From Owenweeksia sp. TMED14 (lineage in GTDB: Bacteria; Bacteroidota; Bacteroidia; Flavobacteriales; Schleiferiaceae), in NCBI GenBank assembly GCA_949529985.1, contig CATIRS010000048.1, positions 62,001 to 126,000 of the forward strand: 64,000 nucleotides of DNA, in the 5' to 3' direction. Made by a program: the position numbers and the translations under genes. The first letter of the stretch is position 1, and the number at the start of each line of letters is the position of its first letter. The notes under the pieces were generated by a model. That model was not told the origin of the DNA. It saw only the letters and a list, made by a program, of their open reading frames with translations, and ran no database searches. Below are positions 36,726-45,985 of this stretch, in pieces.

Positions 36726-37348
36726 TCAGCGGCCGCGGCCTCTGTATTCTCTTCGCCGCCTTCATTGCCTTCAGCTGTTGCGTCGTCTTCTTCTAGAACA
36801 GCTTTACGAGACATTTTAATAGTGACCACAACAGCAGCATCTGCATTTAAAATCTCATAAGGTTTCCCTTTTTTTACATCTACAACACGAATGGCTTCAC
36901 CAATTTTAAGTTCTGTTATATCATGTTCAATCAAGGAGGGAAGGTCATTTATATCTCCTTTTATTTTTAAAGAACGAAGGATGGATTTCAAAGTTCCACC
37001 GTTACGAATGCCTCTAGCATTTCCTGTACAAGAGACAGGAACATTTAATGTAACAGGTTTACCTTGAATTACTTCAATGAAATCCATATGAGTTAAAATA
37101 TCTGTTAAGACATCAAACTGCATGTCCTGAATAACGGCAACAAATGATCTTGAATCTAGGTCAATATTTGCTACACGAGCTTCAGAGGTATAAACGAGAT
37201 CTCTAAAACCTAAAATTGGAGCGCTAAAATGAATGGTTTCTTTACCACCATATATTACACATGGTACCTCGCCAGAGGCGCGTAATGATTTTGCAGATTT
37301 TGTACCAAGTTCAGTTCGAACTTTTCCTTTAATTGAGATAGATTGCAT
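36722..37348 (-). CDS. rplY: 50S ribosomal protein L25 (Ctc type)
   Basis: 208 residues: an L25 domain that binds 5S rRNA (about 1-95) and the TL5/Ctc C-terminal beta domain (about 96-185), plus an acidic tail (EEDDATAEGNEGGEE). It lies 21 bp downstream of prs, giving the order prs-rplY-pth in one direction. Confidence 0.96.
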   Translation of the reverse strand: MQSISIKGKVRTELGTKSAKSLRASGEVPCVIYGGKETIHFSAPILGFRDLVYTSEARVANIDLDSRSFVAVIQDMQFDVLTDILTHMDFIEVIQGKPVTLNVPVSCTGNARGIRNGGTLKSILRSLKIKGDINDLPSLIEHDITELKIGEAIRVVDVKKGKPYEILNADAAVVVTIKMSRKAVLEEDDATAEGNEGGEENTEAAAAE

Positions 37349-37369
37349 GGAGATATAAGATTTCAGAGG

Positions 37370-38302
37370 TTACATTACGAAGTGTCCACTTATGGACTCA
37401 TTTGAATTTACTTTTTGCATCACAGATGCAAAAAGAGAGGCAACATTAAGCACACGTATTTTAGAACCGTGCTCAAGTTGGGGAATAGTATTTGTTATAA
37501 CAAGTTCTTTAAGTTTAGATTTCTCTATTTTTTTAATTGCGTCACCAGAAAGAACCCCATGAGTACAATATGCTCGTACACTTATTGCCCCTTGAATCAT
37601 TAGCATTTCCGCAGCTTTTACTAACGTTCCTCCAGTGTCAACCATATCATCAACCAAAATAACATTGCGTCCAGAAACGTCTCCAATAACAGTCATTTTA
37701 TCAACTTCATTGGCTTGCTTTCTCTGCTTGTAACAGATTACTACTTCTGCACTCAGTTGATTTCCATATGCCGTGGCTCTTTTTGATCCTCCCATGTCTG
37801 GAGAGGCAATAGTGAGATCCGATAATTTTAGACTTTCAATATCTGGAATGAATAATGAACTAGAGTACAAGTGATCCACAGGGATTTCAAAAAATCCTTG
37901 AATTTGATCTGAATGAAGATCCATAGTCATTACTCTAGTAGCTCCAGCAGCTTCGAGTAAATTTGTAATTAGCTTGGAAGTGATAGGAACTCTTGGCTTG
38001 TCTTTTCTATCTTGACGAGCATAACCAAAATAAGGGATAACGGCTGTTATGTGTCTCGCCGAGGCTCTTTTAGCCGCATCAATCATTTGGAGAAGTTCAA
38101 ATAAATTATCCGAGCTTGGCATGGTGCTTTGAATTAAAAACACACGACTTCCTCTGACAGATTTTATGAATGAGGGTAAAAATTCTCCATCAGAAAATTG
38201 CAATATATTAACCTCTCCTAATGGAATTCCATAGGAGGCCGATATTTGATCGGCCAAGGTTTTAGTAGCTCGCCCTGCGAAAATTTTTGCTACGGGTTGC
38301 AT
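37370..38302 (-). CDS. prs: Ribose-phosphate pyrophosphokinase
   Basis: It makes PRPP from ribose-5-phosphate and ATP for nucleotide, His and Trp synthesis. 310 residues, the usual length. The tandem phosphoribosyltransferase folds show FSDGEFLPSF, the catalytic flexible-loop region near YFGYARQDRKDKPRVPI, and the PRPP loop VILVDDMVDTGGTL. The frame is open up to 38326, but a -7 box (38324-38331) overlaps that start, so the ATG at 38302 (MQPVAKIF) is chosen. Confidence 0.97.
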   Translation of the reverse strand: MQPVAKIFAGRATKTLADQISASYGIPLGEVNILQFSDGEFLPSFIKSVRGSRVFLIQSTMPSSDNLFELLQMIDAAKRASARHITAVIPYFGYARQDRKDKPRVPITSKLITNLLEAAGATRVMTMDLHSDQIQGFFEIPVDHLYSSSLFIPDIESLKLSDLTIASPDMGGSKRATAYGNQLSAEVVICYKQRKQANEVDKMTVIGDVSGRNVILVDDMVDTGGTLVKAAEMLMIQGAISVRAYCTHGVLSGDAIKKIEKSKLKELVITNTIPQLEHGSKIRVLNVASLFASVMQKVNSNESISGHFVM

Positions 38303-38323
38303 AATTTTGATATATTCGGGGTG

Positions 38324-38331
38324 CAAATGTA
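38324..38331 (-). promoter_or_regulatory. Bacteroidota -7 promoter box for prs
   Basis: The minus strand reads TACATTTG then CACCCC, 21 bp before the prs ATG. It matches TAnnTTTG and lies over the longer possible start, which settles the start choice. Confidence 0.6.
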
Positions 38332-38362
38332 AACATTTTTATAGTATGTTTGCCTTCTAGTA

Positions 38363-38443
38363 GCCCAGATGGCGGAACTGGTAGACGCGCACGACTCAAA
38401 CTCGTGTACCCTAGGTGTGCGGGTTCGATTCCCGCTCTGGGCA
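38363..38443 (+). tRNA. tRNA-Leu (CAA anticodon)
   Basis: 81 bases. The acceptor stem GCCCAGA pairs with TCTGGGC (38436-38442) and the discriminator is A. The anticodon stem CACGA/TCGTG encloses loop CTCAAAC, anticodon CAA reading UUG. A class II variable arm and the T arm GCGGG-TTCGATT-CCCGC are present. CCA is not encoded. It is divergent from prs and lies just before the dCMP deaminase gene. Confidence 0.96.
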
Positions 38444-38497
38444 CTTATTTAAAAAAGTGCAAGATTAAGTTTCCGAGTTAAACTTATAGAAAATTCC

Positions 38498-38923
38498 ATG
38501 GATAAACAGGGAAAATACGATGAGGCATATCTCCGAATGGCTCTAGAATGGTCAAAACTATCATACTGTGATCGACGAAAAGTTGGTGCCTTAATTGTTA
38601 AGGATAGAATGATTATTTCTGATGGATATAACGGTACTCCATCAGGGTTTGAGAATGTTTGCGAGGATGACAATGGGTTTACAAAGTGGTATGTTCTTCA
38701 CGCCGAGGCTAATGCGATTTTGAAAGTTGCTAATTCGACCCAGAGTTGTACCGGAGCAACATTATATTTAACAATGTCTCCTTGTTCAAATTGCAGCAAG
38801 CTTATTCACCAAGCGGGAATTCAACGAGTGGTTTACAATAAAGAATATAAAGATGTTTCAGGGATAGAATTTTTAAAAAAAGCAGGTGTTATCGTTGATC
38901 AGTGCTTGATAGGGAATTCTTGA
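38498..38923 (+). CDS. dCMP deaminase (zinc-dependent)
   Basis: 141 residues. It deaminates dCMP to dUMP, feeding thymidylate synthesis. The zinc site is His68 with catalytic Glu70 (HAEANAIL) and Cys96, Cys99 (SPCSNC). The N-terminal DRRKVGALIVKD and GYNGTPSGFEN segments are those of ComEB-like dCMP deaminases. The gene follows tRNA-Leu and ends at a strong hairpin. Confidence 0.94.
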   Translation: MDKQGKYDEAYLRMALEWSKLSYCDRRKVGALIVKDRMIISDGYNGTPSGFENVCEDDNGFTKWYVLHAEANAILKVANSTQSCTGATLYLTMSPCSNCSKLIHQAGIQRVVYNKEYKDVSGIEFLKKAGVIVDQCLIGNS

Positions 38924-38943
38924 ATATATAGAAAGGGGATAAT

Positions 38944-38977
38944 AAAAAAGCCGCTTCATCTAGTGAAACGGCTTTTA
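38944..38977. terminator. Bidirectional rho-independent terminator
   Basis: AAAAGCCG-C-TTCA / TGAA-A-CGGCTTTT: 12 paired bases with one mismatch and a 5-nt loop (TCTAG), flanked by A-run and T-run. It lies between the convergent dCMP deaminase and acidic-lipoprotein genes and can serve both. Confidence 0.85.
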
Positions 38978-38998
38978 AAATAGATATAAGCTGAAGAC

Positions 38999-39235
38999 TT
39001 ATTCGGCTACTTCCTCAGTCATTTCTTCAGTTGCCTCCTCAGTCATTTCTTCAGTTGCCTCCTCAGTCATTTCTTCAGTTGCTTCCTCAGTCATTTCTTC
39101 AGTTGCTTCCTCAGTCATTTCTTCAGTCATAACTTCCTCAGCCATAACTTCTTCAGCCATAACTTCTTCTGTGTTGTTGCAGGCAACAAGGGCAATCAAT
39201 GCCAATGTGCTCATTAGTAAACTTACTTTTTTCAT
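38999..39235 (-). CDS. Small acidic repeat lipoprotein
   Basis: 78 residues. A lipoprotein signal ends LVAC (Cys19), and almost all the rest is EEVMAEEVM and MTEEATEE octapeptide repeats: only Glu, Met, Thr, Ala and Val after residue 22. It has its own -7 box (39270-39277) and a terminator, so it is a deliberate single-gene unit and not a shadow frame. The mature part has a very high negative charge and no hydrophobic core. It could bind cations or act as a surface brush. No named family is recognised. Confidence 0.8.
   Translation of the reverse strand: MKKVSLLMSTLALIALVACNNTEEVMAEEVMAEEVMTEEMTEEATEEMTEEATEEMTEEATEEMTEEATEEMTEEVAE
39015..39128. repeat. 24-bp tandem repeat within acidic lipoprotein gene
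   Basis: Four full 24-bp units (39015-39110) and most of a fifth, each encoding an eight-residue MTEEATEE-type unit on the minus strand. Units differ only at scattered bases, suggesting recent expansion. Three 15-bp units follow at the 5' end of the gene. Confidence 0.93.
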
Positions 39236-39269
39236 AATTTTTCTTTTTGTTGAGTGAAAATCCTACTTG

Positions 39270-39277
39270 CAAATGTA
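39270..39277 (-). promoter_or_regulatory. Bacteroidota -7 promoter box
   Basis: The minus strand reads TACATTTG followed by CAAG, 34 bp before the start of the acidic lipoprotein gene. It matches TAnnTTTG. Confidence 0.58.
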
Positions 39278-39312
39278 TGGAAATATGGACTTTACGCAAG
39301 TAATAGTTTGAT

Positions 39313-40857
39313 TCAAAGTTTTTTAAGAAGTCTTTCTATCGATGTTAAATCCTTTATAATGGAATATAGATCGGCAACTTTTACTCGTTTCTGGCCCATG
39401 CTATCTCTGTCTCTTATGGTAACAGTATCATCGTTTAATGTTTCGTGATCAATAGTTATACATAACGGAGTTCCAATGGCATCCTGTCTACGATACCTTT
39501 TTCCAATGGCGTCTTTGCTATCAAACATTAATTGAAAATTGATTTTCAGCTCGTCATAAATCTTCTTTGAATACTCCGGAAGTCCATCTTTTTTCATCAG
39601 AGGAAGTATGGCGGCTTGATTTGGAGCTAGTGCATGAGGAAGACGTAAAACGACCCTTGAAGTTTCATCTTCTAAAGTTTCCTCTTCTAGACATTCTGAA
39701 AGAATACTTAGAAACATTCTATCCAATCCGATGGATGTCTCGATAACACTTGGTGTGAAGTTTTCATTTTTATCCGGATTAAATACTTGAAGCTTCTTTC
39801 CGGAATATTTCGAATGTTGTTTTAAGTCAAAATCTGTTCTGCTATGAATCCCCTCTAATTCTTTAAATCCAAAGGGGAATTTGTATTCGATATCTACAGC
39901 GGCATTTGCATAATGAGCAAGATTTTCATGGTTATGGTATCGATAGTTTTCATGATCAAACCCTAAAGATTTATGCCAATTTAGTCTGGAGGCTTTCCAG
40001 TGCTCAAACCATTTTATTTCTGAGCCAGGCATGATGAAAAACTGCATTTCCATTTGCTCAAATTCTCTCATTCTAAATATGAATTGTCTCGCAACTATTT
40101 CATTTCGAAATGCTTTTCCGATCTGAGCAATCCCAAACGGGATTTTCATTCTCCCACTTTTAAAAACATTAAGAAAATTAACAAAGATCCCTTGAGCAGT
40201 CTCAGGGCGGAGGAATAGATCAGTCGCGCCTTCTGCGACAGAACCTATTTTTGTTCCAAACATTAAGTTAAATTGTCTAATCTCAGTCCAATTTGATGAA
40301 CCACTTACAGGACAAGTAATTTTTTCATCAATAATCACTTGACGAGCCGCTTTAAGATCGTCGCTATTTAGGGCTAAAGAAAATCTACTTAATGCAGAAT
40401 CTGCCCTTTTCAAATAATCTACAACTCTGCTATTTGTCTCTCGGTAAAGTTCTGCATCGAAAGAGTCTCCAAAGCGAAGAGCTGCTTTTCGAACTTCTTT
40501 ATCAGCTTTTTGTAAAAGTTTTTCAGCATATTCTTCAACTAAAACATCTGCTCTGTATCTTTTTTTGGAATCCTTATTGTCAATTAGGGGATCATTAAAA
40601 GCATCAATATGACCTGAAGCTCGCCAGACATCAGGATGCATAAAAATAGCAGAATCAATTCCAACTACATTATCGTTTAGTTGCACCATTGATCGCCACC
40701 AATAATTTTTTATGTTGTTCTTTAATAGAACGCCATTTTGTCCGTAATCGTAAACGGAGCTTAGGCCGTCATAAATCTCACTGCTCTGGAATACAAAACC
40801 ATATTCTTTAGCATGGGAGATGACTTTTTTGAATATTTCTTCAGAACCTTTGGACAT
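39313..40857 (-). CDS. glyS: Glycine--tRNA ligase, single-chain class II
   Basis: A 514-residue dimeric-type GlyRS that charges tRNA-Gly. The N-terminal IYDGLSSVYDYGQNGVLLKNN, the motif-2 region FRNEIVARQFIFRMREFEQMEMQFF and motif 3 SIGLDRMFL are visible, followed by a C-terminal anticodon-binding domain (about 400-505). It is the alpha2 form found in Bacteroidota and not the alpha2beta2 form. It is flanked by unrelated genes. Confidence 0.97.
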   Translation of the reverse strand: MSKGSEEIFKKVISHAKEYGFVFQSSEIYDGLSSVYDYGQNGVLLKNNIKNYWWRSMVQLNDNVVGIDSAIFMHPDVWRASGHIDAFNDPLIDNKDSKKRYRADVLVEEYAEKLLQKADKEVRKAALRFGDSFDAELYRETNSRVVDYLKRADSALSRFSLALNSDDLKAARQVIIDEKITCPVSGSSNWTEIRQFNLMFGTKIGSVAEGATDLFLRPETAQGIFVNFLNVFKSGRMKIPFGIAQIGKAFRNEIVARQFIFRMREFEQMEMQFFIMPGSEIKWFEHWKASRLNWHKSLGFDHENYRYHNHENLAHYANAAVDIEYKFPFGFKELEGIHSRTDFDLKQHSKYSGKKLQVFNPDKNENFTPSVIETSIGLDRMFLSILSECLEEETLEDETSRVVLRLPHALAPNQAAILPLMKKDGLPEYSKKIYDELKINFQLMFDSKDAIGKRYRRQDAIGTPLCITIDHETLNDDTVTIRDRDSMGQKRVKVADLYSIIKDLTSIERLLKKL

Positions 40858-40909
40858 TTGTTTTGAATTATAATTTAGAATTCGAAAATATTGAAAGTTA
40901 AATTTATCG

Positions 40910-41479
40910 TTAGGTTAGTAGAGTTCCGATATTGGAGGTGAACAATCTAACCGAAATAGCTAAGAGAATTATTCCAAAGATCTTTCGAATAACTGAAATT
41001 CCTCCTTTGCCTAATATTCGTTCAATGTGATGAGTATTTTTTAAAACTAAATACACTAAAACTGCATTAACAATTATTGCAACCAGAATATTAATGGCTG
41101 CGTATTCGCTTCGAACAGAAATTAATGTTGTTAATGTTCCAGCTCCAGCGATTAGCGGAAATGCAATAGGTACTATGCTTACAGATTCAGGCTCTACTTC
41201 TTTGTAAATACGGACTCCAAGAATCATTTCCAAAGCTAGAAAAAACAATATGAGAGCCCCTGCAACGGCAAATGACGCCACATTAACTCCGAATAGAGCA
41301 AGAAGCTCTTCTCCAAGAAATAAAAACAAAATCATTATTATGCAGGCCGCAACAGTTGCTTTTTCCGACTGTATGTGCCCGACTTTATCTCTCACTGAGA
41401 TAATAATGGGTATGCTGCCAATTATATCAATAACAGCAAATAACACCATTGTAACAGAAAGGATTTCCGAAATATTCAT
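40910..41479 (-). CDS. MarC family integral membrane protein
   Basis: A 189-residue inner-membrane protein with about six TM helices (IIGSIPIIISV, FPLIAGAGTLTTLI). The family includes MarC/YchE; the name came from multiple antibiotic resistance but a resistance role is not supported for the family and the substrate is unknown. A -7 box at 41513-41520 precedes it; it is divergent from the DUF3109 gene. Confidence 0.93.
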   Translation of the reverse strand: MNISEILSVTMVLFAVIDIIGSIPIIISVRDKVGHIQSEKATVAACIIMILFLFLGEELLALFGVNVASFAVAGALILFFLALEMILGVRIYKEVEPESVSIVPIAFPLIAGAGTLTTLISVRSEYAAINILVAIIVNAVLVYLVLKNTHHIERILGKGGISVIRKIFGIILLAISVRLFTSNIGTLLT

Positions 41480-41512
41480 TTTGTTGAAATATTACACGTT
41501 GAATTTTAGAGG

Positions 41513-41520
41513 CAAAGGTA
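41513..41520 (-). promoter_or_regulatory. Bacteroidota -7 promoter box for marC
   Basis: The minus strand reads TACCTTTG, 33 bp before the marC-family ATG. It is half of the inverted repeat CAAAGGTAGACCTTTG (41513-41528). Confidence 0.58.
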
Positions 41521-41532
41521 GACCTTTGATAT

Positions 41533-42108
41533 ATGTTGCAAATTGGAAAAACAGTTGTTTCTAAAGTTGTCTTTGATCATGCCTTTTGTTGTGACTTGTC
41601 TCGATGTGAAGGAGCTTGCTGCGTTGAAGGAGATGCCGGCGCTCCATTAAGTTCTGATGAAGTCAATATCCTTTCAGACATTCAAGTTGACATAAAGCCT
41701 TATTTGCGACATGAAGGAATCACTGCTCTCGAGTCACAAGGGCATTTTGTTGTCGATGAAGAGGGGGAATACACGACTCCTCTTATTGACAATAAAGAGT
41801 GTGCGTACGTCGTTTTTGACTCAGGCATCGCAAAATGCGGAATAGAAAAAGCTTTTGAGGCAGGGGCTATAGATTGGCCAAAGCCGTTATCATGTCATTT
41901 ATATCCAATTCGAGTAACGAAATATGAAAATTTTCATGCTCTTAATGTTCACCATTGGAAAGTATGTGAGCCTGCATGCATCTTGGGTCAAGAGCTTAAA
42001 TTGCCAGTTTTTAGATTTTTAAGAAATGCGTTAATACGAGCTTATGGTAAGAGTTGGATGCTGGAAGCAGAACTGGTCTACTCAAAGCTTTTAAATCAAA
42101 AATCATAA
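41533..42108 (+). CDS. DUF3109 family cysteine-rich protein
   Basis: 191 residues. The start MLQIGKTVVS is conserved in the family. Cysteines are clustered as FCCDLSRCEGACCVEGDAG (about 18-32) and later CGIEKA, SCHLYPIRV and VCEPACILG, resembling YkgJ/DUF3109 proteins that may bind zinc or an Fe-S cluster. Function is unknown. It starts 54 bp from the divergent MarC gene. Confidence 0.88.
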   Translation: MLQIGKTVVSKVVFDHAFCCDLSRCEGACCVEGDAGAPLSSDEVNILSDIQVDIKPYLRHEGITALESQGHFVVDEEGEYTTPLIDNKECAYVVFDSGIAKCGIEKAFEAGAIDWPKPLSCHLYPIRVTKYENFHALNVHHWKVCEPACILGQELKLPVFRFLRNALIRAYGKSWMLEAELVYSKLLNQKS

Positions 42109-42255
42109 AAGCGAATGAAGGTTATTAACAATTGATGTGGATTATTTTTGCTCAACATATATAAAATAGTTAGGTTAATTCAAACCCCTTGATTTTACTG
42201 CTTTTTTGCTTTGTGATGAATTTAAGAATGTTGAAAACTCCGGGACAATGTTCAA

Positions 42256-42393
42256 ATCTATCGCTTGTGAAAACCACGATGCTTTCCAAGATTTGTAAAG
42301 CTCACTTGCAGTGGGTTCTTGTCGGCTTTGGCCATTTCTACTGCTAATACGCACTTAAGAACATATAAAAACCTCGCTCACAAGCGATTAGAT
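42256..42393 (+). ncRNA. Candidate structured 5' leader RNA of nrdBA
   Basis: An RNA drawn here folds into one closed multibranch element that ends 7 bp before the nrdB ATG. P1: ATCTATCGCTTGTGA (42256-42270) pairs with 42378-42393, 15 bp with one bulged base. Inside it, P2 CCAC (42274-42277) pairs with GTGG (42311-42314) and encloses a GCTTT/AAAGC hairpin (42281-42301). P4 follows with no gap: GTTCTT (42315-42320) pairs with AAGAAC (42357-42362) and encloses GGC/GCC (42324-42333). No cobalamin-riboswitch box (GCCACTG) is present. A riboswitch or other cis-regulator of ribonucleotide reductase is inferred; a mobile inverted-repeat element is the main alternative. Confidence 0.65.
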
Positions 42394-42400
42394 AAAAAAA

Positions 42401-43393
42401 ATGAGCAAAAATAACCCTAACAACGAACCTATATTAACGGAAAACCCGAATCGATTTGTCTTATTTCCTATTGAGCATAATGATATATGGGATATTTATA
42501 AGAAAGCTGAAGCAAGCTTCTGGACTGCTGAAGAAATAGATCTTCATCAAGATATCTCTGATTGGGAAAATAAATTAACTGATGATGAGCGTTATTTTGT
42601 AAAACACATACTTGCATTTTTTGCAGCATCAGACGGAATTGTCAATGAAAATTTAGCTGAGAATTTTGTGAATGAAGTCCAGTATACAGAAGTGAAGTTT
42701 TTCTATGGGTTTCAAATTATGATGGAAAACATTCACAGTGAAACATATTCTCTGCTAATCGACACATATGTGAAGGACACTTCCGAAAGAGCTAAATTGT
42801 TTAATGCAATAGAAACCTTTGATGCAATAAAGAAGAAAGCTGACTGGGCATTAAAATGGATTGACTCCCCTTCATTCGCAGAACGACTAATTGCGTTTGC
42901 AGCTGTTGAAGGGATATTCTTTAGTGGAGCCTTTTGTTCTATTTTCTGGATGAAAAAGCGCGGATTGCTTCCTGGCTTAACTTTTTCTAATGAATTAATT
43001 AGCAGAGACGAAGGGATGCATTGTGATTTTGCTGTTCATCTTCATAATGAACACCTTGTCCACAAGGTTCCGAAAGAACGAATTATTCAAATAATCACTG
43101 AAGCCTTAGACATTGAACGAGAATTTATAACTGAATCACTTCCTGTCGACTTAATCGGTATGAATAGCCGACTAATGGTACAATATTTAGAGTTTGTAGC
43201 AGATCGTTTACTAATGGAGTTAAATTGTCCAAAAAGCTATAATTCGGAGAATCCTTTTGATTTCATGGATATGATTTCACTCGAAGGAAAAACAAATTTC
43301 TTTGAAAAGAGAGTTTCAGATTATCGTAAGGCTGGAGTTGGAATGGAAGCGGAAACAAAAGAAGAGTCTTTTAATTTTGATTCCGATTTTTAA
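42401..43393 (+). CDS. nrdB: Ribonucleoside-diphosphate reductase small subunit (class I)
   Basis: The 330-residue radical-generating R2 subunit. Dimetal ligands Asp78, Glu109, His112, Glu170, Glu204 and His207 and the radical Tyr116 (ENIHSETYS) are all present, so it is a tyrosyl-radical class I enzyme. The sequence around [15 protein letters not shown] is close to eukaryotic R2. It precedes nrdA by 12 bp and follows the structured leader by 7 bp. The pair makes deoxyribonucleotides in the cytoplasm. Confidence 0.98.
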   Translation: MSKNNPNNEPILTENPNRFVLFPIEHNDIWDIYKKAEASFWTAEEIDLHQDISDWENKLTDDERYFVKHILAFFAASDGIVNENLAENFVNEVQYTEVKFFYGFQIMMENIHSETYSLLIDTYVKDTSERAKLFNAIETFDAIKKKADWALKWIDSPSFAERLIAFAAVEGIFFSGAFCSIFWMKKRGLLPGLTFSNELISRDEGMHCDFAVHLHNEHLVHKVPKERIIQIITEALDIEREFITESLPVDLIGMNSRLMVQYLEFVADRLLMELNCPKSYNSENPFDFMDMISLEGKTNFFEKRVSDYRKAGVGMEAETKEESFNFDSDF

Positions 43394-43405
43394 AAAAGCA
43401 CTATT

Positions 43406-45829
43406 ATGATGAACGTTTTAAAACGCGATGGCCACAAGGAGGCTATAAAATTTGATAAGATTACAGCTAGAATTCAAAAGCTGTGCTATGGGTTAAGTTC
43501 ACATGTTGATGCTGTAGCGGTAGCAATGCGAGTAATTGAAGGTTTATATGATGGCGTCACTACCAGTGAGCTTGATAGTTTATCCGCAGAAACAGCAGCT
43601 TCAATGACTGTTAAGCATCCAGATTTTGCGAAGTTAGCAGCCCGAATTGCCGTATCAAACCTACACAAGAATACGAATAAGTCTTTCACGGATACGATGC
43701 GAGATTTACATCAATTTGTAAGTCCTAAAACAGGTCAAGCTGCACCGCTTATTGCAGATGATGTTATGGAAATAATCGAATCCAATGCCGAGATATTGGA
43801 TTCAACTCCCATATACGATCGTGATTTTAATTATGATTATTTTGGTTTCAAAACTTTAGAGAGATCATATTTACTTCGCACTAATGGTCAAATTGCTGAA
43901 CGTCCACAGCATATGATTTTAAGAGTTGCAATTGGGATTCATAAAGAAAATATTGAAGAGGCCATAGAGACATATAACGGTATGTCAAAAGGGCTTTATA
44001 CTCATGCAACACCTACACTTTTTAATTCAGGAACTCCAAAGCCTCAGATGTCTAGCTGTTTTCTTTTGCAAATGCAAGATGACAGCATCGATGGAATTTA
44101 TGATACTCTAAAGCAAACTGCAAAGATTTCACAAAGTGCTGGTGGCATAGGTCTTAGTATTAGTAATATTAGGTCTACAGGTTCTTACATCCGAGGGACA
44201 AATGGAACTTCAAATGGACTGATTCCTCTTCTTCGTGTCTTCAATGATACTGCAAGATATGTTGATCAAGGAGGCGGCAAGAGAAAGGGGTCTTTTGCTA
44301 TATACTTAGAACCTTGGCATGCAGATGTCTTTGATTTTCTGGACCTAAGAAAGAACACTGGAAAAGAAGAAAACAGAGCCCGTGATTTATTTTATGCTTT
44401 ATGGATTCCTGACCTTTTTATGCGAAGGGTTGAAGAAGACGGGAATTGGACACTCATGGACCCTAATGAATGTCCAGGATTGTTTGATACTTATGGAGCA
44501 GAATTTGACGCTCTCTATACGGGTTATGAAAGTCAAAAAAAAGGACGAAAAACTATTGCTGCGCGTGAGCTTTGGACCAAAATAATGGAGGCTCAAATTG
44601 AGACAGGGACTCCCTACATATTATATAAAGACGCATGTAATTCAAAGTCTAATCAAAAGAATCTTGGTGTGATTCGTTCATCAAATCTTTGTACTGAAAT
44701 TATCGAGTATACGGCACCTGATGAGGTGGCAGTATGTAATCTTGCATCAATAGCCTTGCCTAAATATGTTCATGATGGATCATTTGATCATCAAATGCTT
44801 TATGATGTTACATATAAAATCACAAATAATTTAAACCAGGTTATAGATCAGAATTATTATCCCGTTCCAGAAGCTCGAAACTCTAACATACGCCATCGAC
44901 CAATTGGAATTGGAGTGCAGGGGTTAGCCGATGCATTTATACATCTGCGCTTGCCATTTACTAGTGATCAAGCCCGAAAGCTCAATAAAGATATTTTTGA
45001 AACTATTTATTTTTCAGCAGTCACGGCATCATGCGATTTGGCAAAAGTTGATGGAGCCTATGAGACCTATGAGGGATCACCAATTTCAAAAGGTGAGTTC
45101 CAATTCAATATGTGGGGTCTAAAAGACGAGGACTTGAGTGGCAGATGGGATTGGTCCGGTTTGAGAAAAAAGATCAAGAAGCATGGTGTTAGGAATTCTC
45201 TTCTCTTAGCCCCAATGCCTACCGCATCTACATCACAGATTTTAGGTAACAATGAATGTTTCGAGCCTTATACAAGTAATTTGTATACGCGGCGTGTTCT
45301 TTCTGGAGAATTCATTGTTGTAAATAAACATCTCCTTCTGGACCTTGTTAATCTTGGTCTCTGGAATGAAGATGTTAAAAATGCTATTATGGCAAATAAT
45401 GGATCAATTCAAAGCATCGATGGAATACCAGAAAATATAAAGCTTTTATATAAAACCGTTTGGGAGCTTTCAATGCGCGATATAATTGATATGTCTGCGG
45501 ATCGCGGAGTATTCATCGATCAATCGCAGTCTTTAAATCTTTTTGTTGAATCTCCTAATATGGGAAAGTTAACTTCAATGCATTTTTATGCATGGAAAAA
45601 AGGACTTAAGACTGGAATGTACTATTTGAGAACGAAAGCAGCTTCAGCAGCAATAAAATTCACTGTAAAGAAAAAGGCAGCAGTGATAACTGAAACTGAG
45701 GTCTTCTCTGATATTACGGCAAAAAAAGCAGACGAGGCCCCTAACGAATCCGTTAAAGGATTCACAGAAGAAGAAATCTTAGCGTGCTCTATTGATAATC
45801 CGGATGATTGTGAAGCTTGCGGTTCATAG
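43406..45829 (+). CDS. nrdA: Ribonucleoside-diphosphate reductase large subunit
   Basis: The 807-residue catalytic R1 subunit. An N-terminal ATP-cone (about 1-90, [16 protein letters not shown]) gives allosteric activity control. Active-site cysteines are in [15 protein letters not shown] (with the catalytic Glu) and VAVCNLASI, and the C-terminal tail ends in CEACGS for reduction by thioredoxin or glutaredoxin. The start could be either of two adjacent ATGs. It is co-transcribed with nrdB. Confidence 0.98.
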   Translation: MMNVLKRDGHKEAIKFDKITARIQKLCYGLSSHVDAVAVAMRVIEGLYDGVTTSELDSLSAETAASMTVKHPDFAKLAARIAVSNLHKNTNKSFTDTMRDLHQFVSPKTGQAAPLIADDVMEIIESNAEILDSTPIYDRDFNYDYFGFKTLERSYLLRTNGQIAERPQHMILRVAIGIHKENIEEAIETYNGMSKGLYTHATPTLFNSGTPKPQMSSCFLLQMQDDSIDGIYDTLKQTAKISQSAGGIGLSISNIRSTGSYIRGTNGTSNGLIPLLRVFNDTARYVDQGGGKRKGSFAIYLEPWHADVFDFLDLRKNTGKEENRARDLFYALWIPDLFMRRVEEDGNWTLMDPNECPGLFDTYGAEFDALYTGYESQKKGRKTIAARELWTKIMEAQIETGTPYILYKDACNSKSNQKNLGVIRSSNLCTEIIEYTAPDEVAVCNLASIALPKYVHDGSFDHQMLYDVTYKITNNLNQVIDQNYYPVPEARNSNIRHRPIGIGVQGLADAFIHLRLPFTSDQARKLNKDIFETIYFSAVTASCDLAKVDGAYETYEGSPISKGEFQFNMWGLKDEDLSGRWDWSGLRKKIKKHGVRNSLLLAPMPTASTSQILGNNECFEPYTSNLYTRRVLSGEFIVVNKHLLLDLVNLGLWNEDVKNAIMANNGSIQSIDGIPENIKLLYKTVWELSMRDIIDMSADRGVFIDQSQSLNLFVESPNMGKLTSMHFYAWKKGLKTGMYYLRTKAASAAIKFTVKKKAAVITETEVFSDITAKKADEAPNESVKGFTEEEILACSIDNPDDCEACGS

Positions 45830-45985
45830 AGATTTGTATTATTTTAAACCTATTGGGTCTCATTTAAAATATTAATCACTGAAAAGTATAACTTCAAAAA
45901 GTTCTTCTTTTATTAATTTATTGGTTTATTGTTATTTAGATAAAAATTATTACTTTTAAACTACCTATATATCAACGTTTTAAGT

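Noticed and set aside
38262-38444. 60-codon minus-strand frame over tRNA-Leu (MPRAGIEPAHLGYTS...)
   Set aside because: It is antisense to the tRNA and to the prs leader; such peptides are a well-known artefact of translated tRNA genes.
42109-42400. Cobalamin riboswitch before nrdB
   Set aside because: The B12-box GCCACTG and its neighbours are absent, and class I NrdAB does not use B12; the fold seen differs.
45890-45903. Hairpin AACTT-CAAA-AAGTT after nrdA as terminator
   Set aside because: Only five weak AT-rich pairs; too unstable to call in AT-rich DNA, although T-rich sequence follows.
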